Positions 63,255 through 64,000 of a DNA stretch of 64,000 bases are shown one piece after another. Both the position numbers and the translations under genes were made by a program. Under the pieces are notes generated by a model. The model saw nothing but the letters and a program-made list of their open reading frames with translations, ran no database searches and was not told the origin of the DNA. The stretch lies in the NCBI RefSeq assembly GCF_034006335.1, contig NZ_JAWDIQ010000001.1. One strand, written 5' to 3'. The number at the start of each line of letters is the position of its first letter. Position 1 is the first letter of the stretch. Source of the stretch: Paracerasibacillus soli. Its GTDB lineage: Bacteria > Bacillota > Bacilli > Bacillales > Amphibacillaceae.

Positions 63255-64000
63255 ATGAGTAAAGAAATTATTGGTTTATTAGTAATGGCATATGGTACAC
63301 CATATAAAGAAACAGATATTGAACGTTATTATACACATATACGTCATGGTAGAAAGCCCTCTCCAGAAGCGTTACAAGATTTAACAGAGCGTTATCAAGC
63401 GATTGGTGGGATTTCACCATTAGCAAAAATTACGGAAGCCCAGGCAAAAGCATTGGAGACAAAGCTAAATAACAGCCAGAATACATTCGAATTTCAGTTG
63501 TTTATCGGGTTAAAACATATAGAGCCATTTATTGAAGATGCAGTGAATGAAATGGGGAAGTCCGGTATTAAACGAGCAGTCTCGATTGTTCTTGCTCCAC
63601 ACTATTCAACTTTTAGTGTCAAGGCATATAATAGCCGAGCACAAGAAACGGCAAATCAATATGATATCGCATTATCAACCATAGAAGAGTGGTATGCGGA
63701 GGAGGGCTTTATTCAATATTGGGCTGAAAAAATTAAGGAGACGTATAAGCAAATGAAAGATGAAGAACGTGATAAAGCTGTTTTGATTGTTTCTGCCCAT
63801 AGCCTACCGGAGAAGATTTTACAACATGGTGATCCATATATAGCACAACTAGAAGAAACAGCAAAACTTATTTCGGAAAAGACCGGAATTACGGATTATG
63901 AGATTGGCTGGCAAAGCGAAGGAAATACACCTGATCCATGGATTGGACCGGATGTTCAAGATTTGACACGTGATTTATATGAGAAAAAAGGTTATCGTAC
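63255..64000 (+). CDS. hemH: Ferrochelatase (coproporphyrin type), 3' end outside window
   Basis: ATG 63255 with GAGAGGTG upstream. About 249 codons are visible: IIGLLVMAYGTPYKETDIERYYTHIRHGR, YQAIGGISPLAKITEAQA, GLKHIEPFIEDAVNEM, APHYSTFSVKAYNSRA, the catalytic His in LIVSAHSLPEKIL, and GWQSEGNTPDPWIGPDVQDLTRD with the conserved Glu. B. subtilis HemH matches throughout and is about 310 residues. It inserts iron into coproporphyrin III, the step before HemQ. The frame is open at the window edge; hemY would be expected next. Confidence 0.96.
   Translation, partial: MSKEIIGLLVMAYGTPYKETDIERYYTHIRHGRKPSPEALQDLTERYQAIGGISPLAKITEAQAKALETKLNNSQNTFEFQLFIGLKHIEPFIEDAVNEMGKSGIKRAVSIVLAPHYSTFSVKAYNSRAQETANQYDIALSTIEEWYAEEGFIQYWAEKIKETYKQMKDEERDKAVLIVSAHSLPEKILQHGDPYIAQLEETAKLISEKTGITDYEIGWQSEGNTPDPWIGPDVQDLTRDLYEKKGYR

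Overview
The window reads as a chromosomal segment of a low-GC, endospore-forming member of the Bacillales (Bacillaceae-like). Evidence for this is the AT-rich sequence, strong AGGAGG-type ribosome sites with GTG and TTG starts, a T-box leader, a CotD-like spore coat protein, an SspP-like small spore protein, a manganese pyrophosphatase (PpaC), a BceRS-AB module, NsrR/Hmp, and the coproporphyrin-type heme pathway with HemQ. I see no rRNA, tRNA, CRISPR array or prophage. The genus cannot be fixed from sequence reading alone.

Layout. 1-8 kb: the 3' part of an RNase J gene, small hypothetical genes, a YczE-type membrane protein, an FAD oxidoreductase, a DinB-like protein, ppaC and an o-succinylbenzoate synthase/N-acylamino acid racemase type enolase. 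8-20 kb: an FtsX-type ABC transporter, a SulP anion transporter, an SspP-like gene, IS3-family copy A, a YidC-type insertase, an ABC-2 exporter and a CotD-like coat gene. 20-28 kb: YpsA, a DUF1906 protein, a T-box-controlled arginyl-tRNA synthetase followed directly by an IS4-family element, a SIMPL-domain protein and a GNAT acetyltransferase. 28-36 kb: a palindrome-rich spacer, an alpha/beta hydrolase, a DHA2 efflux pump facing a TetR regulator, an orphan sigma factor, a lipoprotein and an asparaginase. 36-45 kb: a complete Bce-type sensing and detoxification module with a recognisable operator, then a degenerate-GGDEF membrane protein coupled to a GT2 glycosyltransferase (YdaK/YdaM-like), then a response regulator that lacks the phospho-acceptor aspartate. 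45-54 kb: a DUF3100 protein with an amidohydrolase, IS3-family copy B (inverted relative to A), a PH-domain membrane protein, a soluble-domain-rich chemoreceptor and a quinone oxidoreductase. 54-64 kb: divergent nsrR/hmp with an NsrR-like box, hemQ, and a heme operon hemA-hemC-hemD-hemB-hemL-hemE-hemH that runs off the window.

How they work together. The last 10 kb couples nitric-oxide sensing and detoxification (NsrR, Hmp) with almost all of heme synthesis, from glutamyl-tRNA to coproheme and on to heme (HemQ). The hemX gene usual between hemA and hemC in Bacillus is absent, and the hemE/hemH genes follow hemL directly. The Bce module is a self-contained sense-and-export unit. The YdaK/YdaM-like pair looks like a cyclic-di-GMP-responsive polysaccharide synthase core.

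A dominant technical feature is about 30 single-base frameshifts. They fall in otherwise conserved genes, including essential ones (argS, hemA, hemC, hemL, hemE), and many are one missing base in a short homopolymer. I read these as sequencing or assembly errors rather than decay, and list such genes as CDS over their full span with the break described.
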